From an uncultured Collinsella sp. (GTDB lineage Bacteria; Actinomycetota; Coriobacteriia; Coriobacteriales; Coriobacteriaceae), in NCBI GenBank assembly GCA_902491345.1, contig CABUHI010000004.1, positions 1-64,000 on the forward strand: a stretch of 64,000 bases of DNA, read 5' to 3'. The notes beneath the pieces were generated by a model, which saw only the letters and a list, made by a program, of their open reading frames with translations, did not search any database and was not told where the DNA came from. Below are positions 63,357 to 64,000 of this stretch, in pieces; position 1 is the stretch's first letter; the number at the start of each line of letters is the position of its first letter. Made by a program: the position numbers and the translations under genes.

Positions 63357-64000
63357 ATGTTTATCGGAAGAACGGCGGAAATGTCCGAGCTCAATCGACT
63401 GTATGGCACGGGCTCCTTTGAAATGCCTGTGATTTACGGCCGCCGTCGTGTGGGTAAAACGCGCCTTATCACAGAGTTCATCCAAGGCAAGAAGGCTATT
63501 TACTTTCAAGCTCGTCGTACCAATGCAGAGGCAAACCTGCACGGCTTTAGCCAGGCGATACTTGCAGGCTCGGTTGGTGCTGCAGGCGTGTCGTTTCGTA
63601 GTTTTGACGAAGCGTTCGATGCATTGGCCACCATGGCTCGCACGGAACGTTTAGTTGTCGTGATTGACGAGTATCCCTATCTCGCCCAATCGAATCCCGA
63701 AATCAGCTCGTTGCTGCAAGACAAGATCGACCACTTATACAAAGAGACCAGGCTAATGCTGATCCTATGCGGCTCGTCTCTTTCGTTTATGGAGGAACAG
63801 GTGTTGGGCTACGAGAGCCCACTATACGGTAGGCGTACGGCCCAGTTTAAGATCATGCCGCTCGATTTTACGACGACCCTCGGCCTGTGGCAGAGCATGA
63901 GTCGCGAAGACGCTGCGGTTTGCTATGGCATGACGGGCGGCATTCCTGCATATATCGAGAAAGTCGATCCTGCCGCACCGCTCAAGGACAACATCAAACG
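63357..64000 (+). CDS. AAA+ ATPase, archaeal-type DUF234 family (partial)
   Basis: The open frame runs off the window end; 214 codons are visible. It starts MFIGRTAEMSELNRLY, has the Walker A motif GRRRVGKTRL near residue 30, and a Walker B-like LVVVIDEYPYL near 98. LILCGSSLSFMEEQVLGYESPLYGRRTAQFKI and a GMTGGIPAYIE segment follow. This order is that of the ATP-binding proteins usually followed by a DUF234 nuclease-like domain. AAAGGAAGGA lies 6 nt before ATG 63357. The cellular role is unknown; such genes are common in gut genomes. Confidence 0.85.
   Translation, partial: MFIGRTAEMSELNRLYGTGSFEMPVIYGRRRVGKTRLITEFIQGKKAIYFQARRTNAEANLHGFSQAILAGSVGAAGVSFRSFDEAFDALATMARTERLVVVIDEYPYLAQSNPEISSLLQDKIDHLYKETRLMLILCGSSLSFMEEQVLGYESPLYGRRTAQFKIMPLDFTTTLGLWQSMSREDAAVCYGMTGGIPAYIEKVDPAAPLKDNIK

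Overview
The window looks like a chromosomal segment of a high-GC, Gram-positive gut actinobacterium of the Coriobacteriia, most like Collinsella. That placement is my inference. It rests on the gene set (FeoA-FeoB fusion, FabK-type fatty acid synthesis, fused AccD-AccA, anaerobic purine genes), strong GC bias at third codon positions, and frequent GTG or TTG starts behind strong Shine-Dalgarno sites. No rRNA, tRNA, CRISPR array, insertion sequence or phage gene was found.

Layout. 1-7.9 kb: ferrous iron uptake (feoB), an MFS exporter, a GH13 glycosidase, a DNA-deoxyinosine glycosylase, an unknown reverse-strand gene and a PLP aminotransferase. 7.9-9.4 kb: a large hairpin element, then the L10 leader and rplJ-rplL. 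9.7-18.9 kb: galU and rpoB-rpoC. 19.2-20.7 kb: an ECF sigma factor with its putative membrane anti-sigma partner. 21.1-24.5 kb: rpsL-rpsG-fusA-rpsJ without tuf. 24.6-34.7 kb: birA on the reverse strand, diverging from a complete type II fatty acid operon (fabH-acpP-fabK-fabD-fabG-fabF-accB-fabZ-accC-accDA). 34.7-38 kb: an orphan PTS EIIC-like protein, a CDF metal exporter and a histidine phosphatase. 38-44.2 kb: a second large hairpin element, then rplC-rplD-rplW-rplB-rpsS-rplV-rpsC-rplP-rpmC-rpsQ-rplN-rplX, ending at a terminator where rplE would be expected. 44.6-50 kb: an oxidoreductase and DeoR regulator pair, a dense patch of hairpin repeats, and reverse-strand rluA-like and U32 peptidase genes. 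50.3-61.2 kb: ridA, a YheO/DauR-type regulator and a purine operon (NCS2 permease, ssnA, ygfK, a four-cluster ferredoxin, a molybdenum hydroxylase). 61.2-64 kb: two arrays of 48-bp palindromes flanking a DUF559-like gene, then a AAA+ ATPase cut by the window end.

How it works together. The core is transcription and translation machinery interleaved with membrane lipid synthesis. The purine region looks like one functional unit: import by the NCS2 carrier, hydrolytic deamination by SsnA, and hydroxylation by a FAD-less molybdenum enzyme whose electrons could pass through the ferredoxin to the flavoprotein YgfK.

The most unusual points are: (1) two ~200-nt hairpin elements with a shared central core but unrelated self-complementary stems, each just upstream of a ribosomal protein promoter; (2) exact 62-bp-period arrays of 48-bp palindromes; (3) an RpoA-CTD-like domain near the C-terminus of RpoC that keeps the key DNA-contact residues; (4) a short stem-loop motif shared by ribosomal protein leaders.
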